Counted from the first letter of the stretch, positions 53,201-62,862 are shown. The stretch: 64,000 bases of DNA from an uncultured Photobacterium sp. (GCF_947502415.1 NZ_CANMZV010000018.1:35645-99644); one strand, 5' to 3'. A program made the numbers and translations. Notes: a model not told the origin generated them from the sequence alone.

Positions 53201-56200
53201 GTATTGGCGTTGAATACTCCATTCTGGGTTATATCCATGTCGCCATGATCAAACACCATGCGATAGGATGAAACACCAACAACAGATGAAGGAGCAGGTT
53301 TAGCGATCAACGTATAGTCTTGTTTACGTTCTTTAAAGGCAATCTTATTACCAATAAGCTCTGATTCACCTTCAAGCTCCAAAATCAATTCAGGTTTAGT
53401 GATGTTAACCTGAAATTCTTTATCCGTTACCTCACCCACATAACCTAGCTGAGCGACTACTTTATCCTTAGCCGTAACATTGACTTTAAGGATAGATACA
53501 GACTCAAGCTCTGACGCATCTAACTCTATAAAGTTATAGCTATCATCACCTCTTTTTGTTTCCGAAAAACGAGGGGTTGCAATTTGATATTGAACACTAT
53601 CTATACCGCTTGCTGAGTCCGATATGTCAAATGTAAATCGTACTTTCCCTGGATTTTCAGGAGATGCTTTCACATCAACCGAATCACCAATATATGGAGG
53701 TTGGTTATCAAAGCGAACTGAAATATTATCGTCTTTATAAACACCCCAGACATCCGTTACCTTAACAACAATATTTACCTGTTTATTATCTTCAGTATCA
53801 TCATACCTGGTCCGGACTCGTGAACAGTCATACCCTTTATCGCTTTCCTCAACTGAACCCTTTCCATAGTTAACTTCTTTCCAAACAACACAATCCTCGA
53901 ACGGATCAAAAGCTTGTTCAACCTCTTTACCACCGACAAAAATCTGAACTTTTGACAAACTTGTTTCTTGCAAGTGCTTAACGCGAAAGTCAATCGAAAT
54001 GTTATCCCCATAAATATAACCATTCATCTTCGGTGATGTAATCTTTGTACCCAAATCCACTCTCGGTTTTACAAGAATCATCTTTGAATCCGTTGGCGAG
54101 TTTCCAGCCATATCTGTTATACCAACGATACGTACGAACTGATTACTATCAACCGGGTTAATAACCTGACTATAGTCTAAGGAGTACGTACAAGTAACAC
54201 TGGTTGTATTTCCAGGCGCATGTTCACACTGACCGACAGGCTCAACCTGTACACCGGCATAAGTAACAAGCTTGGGTTTTTCCGCTAAATTAATACCAGA
54301 GTCATCGTCTTTGAGATTCACTTGTAAGGTAAGCTTTTTGACACCCTCAACAGTTGCTACATTTTCAGGGTTCAATTTGTATCCACCTACATGATCGATA
54401 TATGGTGGTTCAATATCTATCATCTTAAAGTTAAACGCCTGAATACTTTCAGTACGATTACTGATAGTTGTACGAGTTATTAACGCTGGGTTTTTAACAA
54501 AGTTTTTATCTAGTTTGTTAATACCATCAAACGAGCAAGTTATAGGTTCAGATGGTGTCAGGGTTGTCACCTTGTACGTATCACCTTCAGGCACTTCATC
54601 TCCTGAATAGCTCTCTCTTAACCAGCACTCGATTTTTTTCAGCCTTGTATCGCTTAGCTTTTTGAATGTTACATTCAATACACTTCCCGATACATGGGCT
54701 GTGAAATTTTCTGGCTCTACAACCTGAAGGTCAACCCCACGAAGCTGCATATTGAACGGTAAAGTTGCCTGTCCTGAAACTCGCTCTTCACCATCATTAA
54801 CAACCACATTGTTGTATGCTTTTGCATTAATTATATAAGCGCCATCTTTCAACTGACCATCAGTATTTAATAAAGCAGTCCATGTATCTGACTCTGTGGC
54901 TTGACTTAACTTAATCTCTTTTTTCGTACCAGCAAAAGTTAAATTTGCATTAACAGACGAAACACCACTAATATCATTAGCGACTAAAGTAAGTAGCAAA
55001 GGTTCATTTTTAGTTACTGTTGTATCAGAAACAGGGCTGCCACTCAGATACGATAGCTTTAATGAAACTGTTGGCCCTTCATTTCGGACTTTAACTGGAA
55101 CAATGTAGCTATTCTCATTCTTCCTAATATCTTTGGCATATATTTTTACATTTACATCACTATTGGCATTGTTTAACGAAACCTTACCGTCATCTGTCGG
55201 AGTATATCCATTATCTTGAGGAGGTGTATCACCTGGGTAAACCCAATACTTAAGTGAAGAACTATCAATACCATCCGAAGACATCGAACCAGCCTTATCA
55301 TAGTCAACAGCATTCAGCTGAAACTTATAGTTACCTTTGTAATAGTTCTCTTTGTTGTAACCACTCAATGATAAGCTAGGCCCTTCCTTGTCAAAAATGG
55401 CATCTAAAGAGTTCGACTCAGAGACAAAGTCATTGATATCCGTTGCTTTAACCAACAACTTAATATCTCCTGTCCCATCATCTATTTTAAGTTTGTCAGT
55501 ATTTGCACTTAGTAAATTGACAGCAAATGGCTTAGTTGAATCAGATGGTTCAAACTCTTCATTCAAAAGTGGAATTAATGAACCATTACTCAGAGCCTGA
55601 TATAGCTGTAAATGTTTAACTCCAGAGTCATCAACAACACTTGCAAAATTAACATTGAACTTTTTACCAAGCACTTTTGATGAACCTGTCTCTACATCAG
55701 TCAAAGCAGGCACTGCAAAATTGAAAGATGGACCTTTTTTATCAACACGAAAATAAAATGAGCCCTTCCCTACATTTGATGGGTATGCCGCATCAAGTGC
55801 TTCCAACTTGATTTCGTTATTTTTGTTGTGCTCAAGATTATCAGCTATCAATTGAACACGATAATCAGGAGATTTACCCAACAAACAAGCCGGTTCTAAA
55901 ATTGGTTGATTTAGAGTTTCACACTCAACCAATACCCTATTGGAACCATTTGATGGAGTCATCGAAAGATTCAATTCTTTTGCAGCTGCGCCATCTCCCC
56001 ATATAACAATGTTTCGAGGATCCCAAATCGAGTTCCCACCCAATACCTGAGGATTACTCGGCTGATTCACTTCAGGGCTAACAGAATCAACATTTACAAT
56101 AAACTTTGGTGTACCAGGATCCAGTGCTGAAAGCACGTTACCTAACGAATCAGTAGCTTCAACCACTAATTTCCATTGACCATCAGCAAGATCGACAAAT

Positions 56201-59200
56201 TTACTTCCTTCACCTTCACATGCTTCTTTTTTACAGATGTTAACTTTAATTCGGTTTTCATCATTTAAATAAAAAGACTCTGGCAATACCGTCAATGCCC
56301 CGTTTTCTCCAGCCTTAGAGAAAACCAATTTACGCAAAGCCTTATCATCACCAACCAAATCACGAACCGAAAAATTCAACTCTTGCTTACTATTTGTATT
56401 TAAGTAACTGTCTTCTGGTAATGACGGTTTAAACAATGCAAAAGGAGGCTTGAAAGTTACTTCTGGCGGATTGTTGTCAACAGCATAGGTCTCATAATGT
56501 ACCTGATTACCATCATAGCCATGAGCATTCCCTTTCGTGTCTTTTGTACTCACTGCCAGAATAAATTCAACAATATTCGGATATGACTGAGTATCTAACG
56601 TGAAATCATACTTCTTACTGTACTTATTCTTGACGTTCATTGGATCTGACAAGAACTTAATGTCATTAGCTTCATTTTCCACATCATCCGCGTTGCTCCA
56701 AGAAGCAATCATAAGCGGTGGAGATGCAAAATCATCAATACCCGATGGATCTTTAATCGATAACTGCGACTTAATTAATCCAGCTACATATGTTTTATTG
56801 AGTTCATCAACTACGCTTCGACCTTCAATAGGTGTCAATTTGATATCAGGAGCATCACTATCTACAGAGATTCCCGGCTTATCAAAAACATTAAGTATCT
56901 TATCACCTGAAACCAATACCGGATTAATCAATGCATAGCGGTCAGCCCATGCCATAGCAAGGCTCACATCCATACTTTGTTTTATAGTTGTATATTGATA
57001 GTAATAATCAGCAAGTTCTTTACGATAAGTATCCGCACTTAATACGTAATTTTCTAAGGATAGCTTCTGACCATTTTCCCCAAGACCATCGGCTTTACCA
57101 TCTGCTCTAAAGTCATCATAAAATGCTTGGGCATAATCTATGCTTGATTGCATTTGGCTCTTAGCTGAAAGCAAATTAACTGATTCAAGTAAAAAACGAT
57201 GCTGATACGTTGTATCAGGGATTGCAGGCAAACCTTTGGCTAGATCTTCATTTGTAGCGTATCGGGTCAGCACCGGATTAAACCCAAAAAAGGTGGTTAA
57301 ATTACCGCTGCCGCCATTGTCTACAAGAGCTTTGTTTACAGTGTTTAAGACACTTATGGCTGCTTTACTACTTTTCTCTCCTTCGTAGTTGGACCACAGG
57401 TAATCGAAGAAGCCACTTTGATAAACAGCCAATTCAGTAATAAAGACATTTAAAGAACTATCGAGTACAAAAATTGCACTCAGTTTTTTATCCTGCAGAA
57501 TAACCTGCTGTCTGTATGATTCACCTTCATTCCAGCCATAAAAATGAGTATTATTGTCACTAGCAAGCGCCACTCGAATTAGTTCGGCAGTATATGGGAG
57601 TTCTTTAGAGCAACTTGCAACGTCAAAGGAAAGCTTTCCACTTCCATCTTCATAGTCACTTCTTTGTGTTACACAGCTACCAATATTAAAGTAACTACCA
57701 TCCTGTTTAATGGTATAAAACTCCGCTTTAGCGCCTATATATGGAGAAACAACCTTTACGCGAGGTAGGTCAAATGTTGTTCTGAAGTTAATATTGCTTA
57801 TAGGCGCACTTCTGTTTCCGGACTTGTCCTTTACGGTTAGGGTAAGCGTCTGTGTATGACCTTTGCCAACATTTACAAAATTAGAGCCCAAAAACTCTCT
57901 GACATACGGTATGTAATAAACAATGCTGTTTGATCCATCTTCGACTTTCTGATGAGGAATTACCGTCTTATCTGAACTAATTATTTGATTGATAAATGGA
58001 GTAGACTGACCATCTTCAATAACTTGATACTGGATATTTAATGTGAGTTCTTCTGGCTTCGTACTGATTATCTCATTACCAACAGGGATCTCATTGTCAC
58101 TTAAACGTACAGTTATGTATGGAATTCTATTTTCATCCAATACTGATTTATCAAAATTGGAGAAATCGACATCAGAATGATGGGCCAACAAACCATCTTT
58201 GGCATACTGATACGCAACCTTAAGATACAGATCGTTCTGCTTAATATTAGAAAATGAACTTGCCGTATACGGTTTACTTTCATGTTCTTCATTGCCGTTT
58301 CTCACCGCAATAAAGTCCATCATGACTTCTACTGGAGGATAACTCTCGGTGATAACCGGAGGCTCAGCATCAGAAAACACGCGACTTGTTTTAGCAGCCT
58401 CATTACCATATTCATCTTTAGTTTTGATCGCAAAATCAACAACATTAACACCATTAAATGCCTCTGCACCATACTCTTTAGCATAATAACAATGTTGACC
58501 AGTATCAGTACTGATCGGAGTACAATCAACAGGTTCAGCTTTACCTCTGTTTACACTAACTGTTGTCTCTGCAATCTTGGTTGAATCTTCTTTAATATTG
58601 AATTCCAATTTATAAGGAAGGCCCAAAGTAATGTTATGAGTGTCAGCAGAAACAATAGTTATTACAGGTGCATGATTATCCCATTTAAATGGAATATTCA
58701 CACCATATCCGTCTTGCGCACCGTAAGTATTACCAATAACATCTGTTGCATTCACAACCAAACGAGCATCGGTAACAGAAGACGCTAAATTCGGGTCCGA
58801 TATATTAACGCTTTGGCGGTCCAGATATTCAGTATCAATTGTGACAACAACATCGCCCTGACGCTCACCTGATACAAAACTTTTATAATCAAGGGAACAA
58901 ACATCATCGGCAGCTGGTCGCTGAGGACATGGAACCAGATCACTCCAATTGCCATTATTCTTGTATTGCAAAGACACAGATATTGCATCTACACCAAGGG
59001 CATCTGATACCCTTACATCAACTTGATCACGCTTAGCAAGAACATCACTATCCAAGCGAACCATCTCAGGCGCAGCAGTATCAATCGGCGTAATATCCCG
59101 AGGAGGAATCGCCCCACCACTTCCGGAACCACCGCCTAGCCTATTTATTTTATTACTGAAAACCTGATAATCGCTACCAGTTGTGCCAGAGAAATTCAGC

Positions 59201-60072
59201 TTGGGATCATTCGCCACAATAAGCACATGCTGTGCAAATGCATGAGTGTATACATCACTGGTCACCCTAATTTGACCAAATGAGATATTCTTTTCCAGGC
59301 CCGAGTAATCATCCACTTCACGACCATCCAGCAAACCATCTGAGCGGATATCGCGATACTGGATATCTGCTAAGTGAATAGATGTATAAATATCCTTACT
59401 CTCGTCACCACCAAACTGATTAATCAAATCACTTGAATACGAAGAGTAAGCAGTTAACAACGCGCCATATTGATGACCGGTAGTTACTTCACTACTTTGT
59501 CCGCCTTTTGTGATATCAACAGGTTGGGTAGTGTTAACATCAAAACCATACATATTACTGATGGTTGAAATAGAGTCATCAATTGCAGATTGAGCAGAAT
59601 GTCCTTTCTTAATCTTATACTCTGCCAGACCTTTGACCATATAAGACAAAGGCGTCACCATAACTGTATTCTGACTACCTTCAGAATAATTAATTACACT
59701 ATCAAGGCGTAGCGTTTTACCATTACTCGATAAGACCGTTTCATTAGTCAGCGGATCCAGATACGCGCCCCCCTTAGCTTGGATCAGCACAGGCATACTG
59801 GCCGATTCAAGCTCAATAGAGTAATAACCTGAAGGCGAAGTCTTCGCTTGGCCTAGCTGACGCCCTAACTGCCCATTTCGATATTCCCAAGCCGATATAG
59901 TAGCCCCAGAAATAGGTGCGTCGAAAACAGTACCGGAAATACCCCCTATTTTGCGTTTAGGAGGAGATGAGTCTTTTCCACCTCCGCCGCCTCCACCACC
60001 TCCGCAAGAGGTTAAAAACATAGCCAGGAAAATATAGAAAAGCCTTGATTTATTATAGTTTTGGTAAATCAT
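50281..60072 (-). CDS. Giant Ig-repeat surface lipoprotein (3263 residues)
   Basis: Signal peptide with lipobox L-T-S-C (Cys 23), followed by nine glycines (24-32) and a flexible KDSSPPKRK. Residues about 43-110 look like a carboxypeptidase-regulatory-like domain (GGISGTVFDAPISGATISAWEY), followed by an alpha-helical region of about 250 residues with GGQSSEVTTGHQYGALL. The rest is a long array of Ig-like/cadherin-like beta domains, each introduced by patterns such as D-x-x-P-x-I and D-x-x-G-N (VTATDxxGN). The last 500 residues have 100-residue units (SGTNGLGVDVSGSDTF, LSGFRDEAGNEGDTDTSG) repeated twice. No sortase signal or secretion domain is visible, so it is presumably outer-membrane anchored through its lipid. 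A likely adhesin or biofilm matrix protein. Confidence 0.9.
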   Translation of the reverse strand: MIYQNYNKSRLFYIFLAMFLTSCGGGGGGGGGKDSSPPKRKIGGISGTVFDAPISGATISAWEYRNGQLGRQLGQAKTSPSGYYSIELESASMPVLIQAKGGAYLDPLTNETVLSSNGKTLRLDSVINYSEGSQNTVMVTPLSYMVKGLAEYKIKKGHSAQSAIDDSISTISNMYGFDVNTTQPVDITKGGQSSEVTTGHQYGALLTAYSSYSSDLINQFGGDESKDIYTSIHLADIQYRDIRSDGLLDGREVDDYSGLEKNISFGQIRVTSDVYTHAFAQHVLIVANDPKLNFSGTTGSDYQVFSNKINRLGGGSGSGGAIPPRDITPIDTAAPEMVRLDSDVLAKRDQVDVRVSDALGVDAISVSLQYKNNGNWSDLVPCPQRPAADDVCSLDYKSFVSGERQGDVVVTIDTEYLDRQSVNISDPNLASSVTDARLVVNATDVIGNTYGAQDGYGVNIPFKWDNHAPVITIVSADTHNITLGLPYKLEFNIKEDSTKIAETTVSVNRGKAEPVDCTPISTDTGQHCYYAKEYGAEAFNGVNVVDFAIKTKDEYGNEAAKTSRVFSDAEPPVITESYPPVEVMMDFIAVRNGNEEHESKPYTASSFSNIKQNDLYLKVAYQYAKDGLLAHHSDVDFSNFDKSVLDENRIPYITVRLSDNEIPVGNEIISTKPEELTLNIQYQVIEDGQSTPFINQIISSDKTVIPHQKVEDGSNSIVYYIPYVREFLGSNFVNVGKGHTQTLTLTVKDKSGNRSAPISNINFRTTFDLPRVKVVSPYIGAKAEFYTIKQDGSYFNIGSCVTQRSDYEDGSGKLSFDVASCSKELPYTAELIRVALASDNNTHFYGWNEGESYRQQVILQDKKLSAIFVLDSSLNVFITELAVYQSGFFDYLWSNYEGEKSSKAAISVLNTVNKALVDNGGSGNLTTFFGFNPVLTRYATNEDLAKGLPAIPDTTYQHRFLLESVNLLSAKSQMQSSIDYAQAFYDDFRADGKADGLGENGQKLSLENYVLSADTYRKELADYYYQYTTIKQSMDVSLAMAWADRYALINPVLVSGDKILNVFDKPGISVDSDAPDIKLTPIEGRSVVDELNKTYVAGLIKSQLSIKDPSGIDDFASPPLMIASWSNADDVENEANDIKFLSDPMNVKNKYSKKYDFTLDTQSYPNIVEFILAVSTKDTKGNAHGYDGNQVHYETYAVDNNPPEVTFKPPFALFKPSLPEDSYLNTNSKQELNFSVRDLVGDDKALRKLVFSKAGENGALTVLPESFYLNDENRIKVNICKKEACEGEGSKFVDLADGQWKLVVEATDSLGNVLSALDPGTPKFIVNVDSVSPEVNQPSNPQVLGGNSIWDPRNIVIWGDGAAAKELNLSMTPSNGSNRVLVECETLNQPILEPACLLGKSPDYRVQLIADNLEHNKNNEIKLEALDAAYPSNVGKGSFYFRVDKKGPSFNFAVPALTDVETGSSKVLGKKFNVNFASVVDDSGVKHLQLYQALSNGSLIPLLNEEFEPSDSTKPFAVNLLSANTDKLKIDDGTGDIKLLVKATDINDFVSESNSLDAIFDKEGPSLSLSGYNKENYYKGNYKFQLNAVDYDKAGSMSSDGIDSSSLKYWVYPGDTPPQDNGYTPTDDGKVSLNNANSDVNVKIYAKDIRKNENSYIVPVKVRNEGPTVSLKLSYLSGSPVSDTTVTKNEPLLLTLVANDISGVSSVNANLTFAGTKKEIKLSQATESDTWTALLNTDGQLKDGAYIINAKAYNNVVVNDGEERVSGQATLPFNMQLRGVDLQVVEPENFTAHVSGSVLNVTFKKLSDTRLKKIECWLRESYSGDEVPEGDTYKVTTLTPSEPITCSFDGINKLDKNFVKNPALITRTTISNRTESIQAFNFKMIDIEPPYIDHVGGYKLNPENVATVEGVKKLTLQVNLKDDDSGINLAEKPKLVTYAGVQVEPVGQCEHAPGNTTSVTCTYSLDYSQVINPVDSNQFVRIVGITDMAGNSPTDSKMILVKPRVDLGTKITSPKMNGYIYGDNISIDFRVKHLQETSLSKVQIFVGGKEVEQAFDPFEDCVVWKEVNYGKGSVEESDKGYDCSRVRTRYDDTEDNKQVNIVVKVTDVWGVYKDDNISVRFDNQPPYIGDSVDVKASPENPGKVRFTFDISDSASGIDSVQYQIATPRFSETKRGDDSYNFIELDASELESVSILKVNVTAKDKVVAQLGYVGEVTDKEFQVNITKPELILELEGESELIGNKIAFKERKQDYTLIAKPAPSSVVGVSSYRMVFDHGDMDITQNGVFNANTAIGSQVFTEDQQGSYQFKLTATDTIGRKIDNFAYDKKIYGFGGAEAYVDYLAPKITGVMGKNISMKPEGNKYKYSVEALITDATLIPRTVTATMTRGDLIEIIPPKEKGKPYIFNFLALPGGDTVTIEASDEIGRKTPSSASVNVDEATVPALTISSTAKQNMLGGGKLTILTFAFSEDVQKFDFSDVTLTASDGGDSGSLNSSTWTKVSNHEWNVQYTSPLDLDKNITVSVEENSYESINTIPGTGNNLALSVKSVLPKLSRVEFAPSQSKVGKEVEIKLFFDKPVTGVSGDLGGESFTLSDSVAKTDWIVHKNVPSVSGDKVVLTVENYTDELENVGEPNSEHALPYTPTLAINVENGGVINKAQAQNNKLSGTSTHFSVGQPINLKFVQKGTEVSATASVSSENTWTMDSGTAMTSLANGPIKVIVSGTNQLGAIAESVTETFELDLTLPEVNHVDLGLEHVAPKTTLEFSVEFTKSVSDLVGYLGSSEVEWTTSGSSQLWQGKVKVPEDGSATTETVTLTLSGFRDEAGNEGDTDTSGTLKLTPSLEVMPVGAVSEEDAKSLPVSGQAKYFVVGSKLDVEFRDVADKQVTVKATVASGGKWELDRPADVAGLKDGDITVTVSGTNGLGVDVSGSDTFTLMIAKPEVDGDVILRAADGGEDEAPGQEVDVTVQFTKSVSDLEGYLGSSEVEWTTSGSSQLWQGKVKVPEDASATTETVTLTLSGFRDEAGNEGDTDTSGTLKLTPSLEVMPVGTVKEVDAKSLMVSGKAMYFAIGSQLEVVFRDEGTKTVEGQAMVASGGRWELDSPADVAWLKNGEITVTVSGENGQKVTASKSGIFELDKTSPIISKPSVNLDIVAGDDLIDSRESMSVLISGSSKGFAEGDTLKVTVQSQVELSQMFEQDVVVGSGGNWVITAEDLSSWQDSKLDVIVEGANQFGISADRALKTIELNQRIAYLNKSYSQNLALAA
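50932..51145. repeat. 214-bp direct repeat, copy 1 (600-bp period)
   Basis: Identical to 51532-51745 except one base (51059 against 51659). The block lies in the C-terminal coding part of the giant gene and is visibly richer in G+C than the rest of the gene. Confidence 0.92.
51532..51745. repeat. 214-bp direct repeat, copy 2 (600-bp period)
   Basis: Partner of 50932-51145, exactly 600 bases away. The flanks on both sides are homologous but diverged, so the identical core is probably a conversion tract. Confidence 0.92.
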
Positions 60073-60380
60073 GGTATTAACATCGAGTAAAAGGTTACCG
60101 AATTATATTTCCAAATAAAAAAAACTCAACGCGGCAAAATAACCATCCAATTAGTTAAAATAACCACCAAAAAACACGCAATAACCAATATATGTAAATT
60201 TTTCTAATTATCTTAACCATGACGTCAGGTAAATATAAGAAAATCAGGTTTTAATATGGTCGTATTTTTTTCCCTTCTTAGTTGTAATCATATTCATACG
60301 GGCTCACAATCAGAAACGTGGCTAGGAAATCATGCCGTTAACCGCCGTTTTTGGATAAAAATCAACCAATTCAGACCAAG
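60073..60380. other. Divergent regulatory region between giant gene and M23 peptidase
   Basis: 308 AT-rich bases separating two divergent genes. Both promoters must lie here. No clear operator or ribosome site for the peptidase was found; CATGACGTCAGG at about 60218-60229 contains a short palindrome (TGACGTCA). Confidence 0.4.
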
Positions 60381-61400
60381 ATGAACAAGCTTATCTACAT
60401 ATACAGCTTTCTTCGTGAAACAAACATCGCTCATAGACTGGTATGGATCACACTATTATTCGCTCTGCTCGTTATTGTTTGCATTAGCGCCCTCTCAAAC
60501 TATGAAGCGGAAAATAAAATACCACTCCTTTCTGAGAATACAAATTTTGTATCTGGTGAAACAAAGGCTGCTTTTTCAGACACCAAGACAGATATACAAC
60601 CAGAATCTAAGTACTACACAGGCATTATACGCGGATCATTTTTCAGCTCCGCTCTTGAAGCAGGATTGAGTCCTAATGATGTAAATAATTTGGTCATTGC
60701 ATTAAACAAACACTTCAATTTTGTAATGACTCCAGAAAGTAATGCCAAGTTTGGCGTCCGAATACAGCCTGGTGACAAGGAAAAGAAAGCCCGTATAGAT
60801 ACATTCGCGTATTTCGGCAAAAGTGATACTTTCATTGCCAAACGCCATCGTGACGGGCGTTTCTACAACGAATTAGGGGACCCTCTTAACGGAGCTTTAA
60901 TATCACTTCCCACTAAACGTCGCTATGGTATTAGCTCATCATTTTGCTATAGCAGAAAGCACCCTATAACAGGTCGAAGGGGAGCTCATTTGGGAACAGA
61001 CTACCTGACACCAGTTGGTACTGATGTTATAACAGTTGCATCAGGTAAGGTTATCACCTCTCGCTACCATCCAGTAGCTGGAGACTATGTTGTAATTTTA
61101 CATGATAACGGATATGTAACCCGCTACTTACACCTTTCAAAGAGGTTGGTAAATAAAGACGATCACGTACAACAAGGTCAGATTATTGCTTTAAGTGGAA
61201 ACACAGGCCGTTCAACAGGTCCTCACCTACACTTCGAGCTTATTATCAACGGAAAAGCCGTAGATTTTGAACACTATTATTCTAAACAAAATAAAATACA
61301 GAGCTTCTTTTCTGCTGAAGAAAAAACACAGTTCAACAATGAGATAACTGAAACTCTTGCAAGATTTTCAGAGCAATTTAAAGGACTAAGTTTAGGATAA
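60381..61400 (+). CDS. Membrane-anchored M23 (LytM-type) endopeptidase
   Basis: 339 residues from the ATG at 60381 (MNKLIYIYSF); a TTG at 60351 is the only longer option. One transmembrane helix (about 19-40, LVWITLLFALLVIVCISAL) positions the rest in the periplasm. Residues about 80-180 form an OapA-like region before the peptidase (NDVNNLVIALNKHFNF); the M23 domain has HxxxD (H203-L-G-T-D207) and H-L-H (282-284) in GPHLHFEL, so all zinc ligands are present. It cuts peptidoglycan peptide cross-links. Divergent from the giant surface protein; the two might be co-regulated, for instance to open the wall for surface display. Confidence 0.87.
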   Translation: MNKLIYIYSFLRETNIAHRLVWITLLFALLVIVCISALSNYEAENKIPLLSENTNFVSGETKAAFSDTKTDIQPESKYYTGIIRGSFFSSALEAGLSPNDVNNLVIALNKHFNFVMTPESNAKFGVRIQPGDKEKKARIDTFAYFGKSDTFIAKRHRDGRFYNELGDPLNGALISLPTKRRYGISSSFCYSRKHPITGRRGAHLGTDYLTPVGTDVITVASGKVITSRYHPVAGDYVVILHDNGYVTRYLHLSKRLVNKDDHVQQGQIIALSGNTGRSTGPHLHFELIINGKAVDFEHYYSKQNKIQSFFSAEEKTQFNNEITETLARFSEQFKGLSLG

Positions 61401-61753
61401 AAATAAGTTCAAACATGAAAAGTTCTCGTTATCTATGACAGATACTGGAACCCAATCAATTGCATAAATAGACTTCAAATCAGCATTTAAGAAATGCTCT
61501 TTGGAAACACCACACTTGGAAATTCAATACAATCACTTTAAATCAAAATGTTACCATGGTTTTGTACTAGCAGACATCGGGCAACGTTGTGTTTGCTTCG
61601 CCGCCAGAATCTTTGTGAACTACACTGAGCCACACAAAGGTGTTACGCCGTAACCACAATATAGAGAAACAGGAAGTGGATATTGAGAAATATAACTATG
61701 ATATAAAAACACCTCCTAATGGAGGTGTTATAAAATAATCACAAAAAGACTAA
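61401..61753. other. Intergenic region with possible immunity-gene remnant
   Basis: 353 bases. On the minus strand 61523-61392 reads as a 43-codon fragment without start (KEHFLNADLKSIYAIDWVPV inside), ending in TAA that overlaps the M23 stop. It resembles the C-terminal end of Imm11-type proteins. A short palindrome gttacgccgtaac lies at 61642-61654. No intact gene found. Confidence 0.4.
61709..61728 (-). terminator. Terminator of toxin-immunity cassette
   Basis: Stem acacctcc/ggaggtgt with loop taat; on the minus strand it is followed by a T run. Confidence 0.88.
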
Positions 61754-62245
61754 TTAGACATCGCGAACCCAAACATCTTTGACGTTATTTTTTAGCAATT
61801 CAATCACACTATTATGAATAAACACATACCCAAAATCTTCTTCAAGTTTAAACATCAACCTTTCATCAAGAGGAACATTTTCAAGTATTGAGAAATCCAG
61901 TTCTACTTCATCAAGATTTAGCCAATTCAGCTTACCGTACTGTTTTTGTTCATTTGTAAGACGATAAGTTTGATGAATATATGGCATACGAAAATTTTCG
62001 TAAACTTTAATCTGATCATCTTCTGGCTGACTTGGCGAACAATCAACTCGAGCATCTAACCACTCAACACCATGTTTAACTAGCGCTTCAACTTTAGAAG
62101 CAACATCATCGATAATGAACAGTTTTGGAGAAAACGTCATTTCGAGTAGTAAATCAGGCTCAGAAGGCACGATACGCTGAGGAGTTTGTTGAAATGGGAA
62201 CTGATCAAACACCCTCTTGGATAAAATGGAATATTCGCTTTTCAT
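61754..62245 (-). CDS. Imm11/DUF1629-like immunity candidate, second gene
   Basis: 163 residues from ATG 62245, one base after the stop of the preceding gene. The C-terminal third carries RLMFKLEEDFGYVFIHNSVIELLKNN, which resembles the final strand-helix segment of DUF1629/Imm11 immunity proteins. The N-terminal part (ILSKRVFDQFPFQQTPQRIV, MTFSPKLFIIDD) is its own. Third and last cassette gene in transcription order after the nuclease and the first immunity gene. Predicted cytoplasmic. The function is inferred from family similarity and position, not from any diagnostic residue. Confidence 0.6.
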   Translation of the reverse strand: MKSEYSILSKRVFDQFPFQQTPQRIVPSEPDLLLEMTFSPKLFIIDDVASKVEALVKHGVEWLDARVDCSPSQPEDDQIKVYENFRMPYIHQTYRLTNEQKQYGKLNWLNLDEVELDFSILENVPLDERLMFKLEEDFGYVFIHNSVIELLKNNVKDVWVRDV

Positions 62246-62246
62246 A

Positions 62247-62852
62247 TTAATATCCTGGGGTCTCTTCATGGAAATGAAACGCTTCTTGAACTAAATCCCT
62301 ACATCCCGCTCTAACAGCAATATCCCAAACTTTATTGACCAATTCAGTCGAGAAAAAAATCTTGTCATCTGCGCCTTTCACTCGAAAAACATGACGTTTG
62401 CATTCCGGAATTAAGTTATATTTACTCTCACTAATATATAGTTCTCTAACAACAAGCTCATCAGGCAGGTCATAGTCTGAACGGTCACGCCAATAAACAA
62501 TACTCTCGTCTTCATCCATAACATCGATAATGTTATTAACACACATCAAATAGCGCGCTTCTGACAAACCTCGCTCACTTTTTAATGCAGCAGGCATAAA
62601 AATCAAACCATATGGATCCCAAGCCATTATAGATTCCATAATCACTTTTGAGACAACACGATCTCCCTTATCCAAAATATCTGGAATATCTTCAATGAGC
62701 GTATCTTCAACATCCCAAACTATAGGGTTAATAGAAGACAATTGAATTACTTCATTATGAGAATAAAGATACTCTCTCGCATCTACATTTTTAGCCATAA
62801 TGTCATTAGCAAAAATATCCTCACTGAATATTGCCAAAGGTTCCTGACTCAT
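62247..62852 (-). CDS. Imm11/DUF1629-like immunity candidate, first gene
   Basis: 201 residues; start ATG 62852 (MSQEPLAIFSEDIF) with AAGG upstream. The C-terminus HVFRVKGADDKIFFSTELVNKVWDIAVRAGC fits Imm11/DUF1629, and the middle has the VWDVEDTLIEDIPDILDKGDRVVSK acidic region typical of the group (seen as ordered motifs). Follows the AHH nuclease gene by ten bases and precedes a second immunity-like gene by one base, so the three are a single operon. It is expected to bind and block the nuclease. Confidence 0.65.
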   Translation of the reverse strand: MSQEPLAIFSEDIFANDIMAKNVDAREYLYSHNEVIQLSSINPIVWDVEDTLIEDIPDILDKGDRVVSKVIMESIMAWDPYGLIFMPAALKSERGLSEARYLMCVNNIIDVMDEDESIVYWRDRSDYDLPDELVVRELYISESKYNLIPECKRHVFRVKGADDKIFFSTELVNKVWDIAVRAGCRDLVQEAFHFHEETPGY

Positions 62853-62862
62853 ACGCACACCT

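Noticed and set aside
61642..61654. Palindrome gttacgccgtaac as an attachment site
   Set aside because: No second copy or integrase gene in the window supports it.
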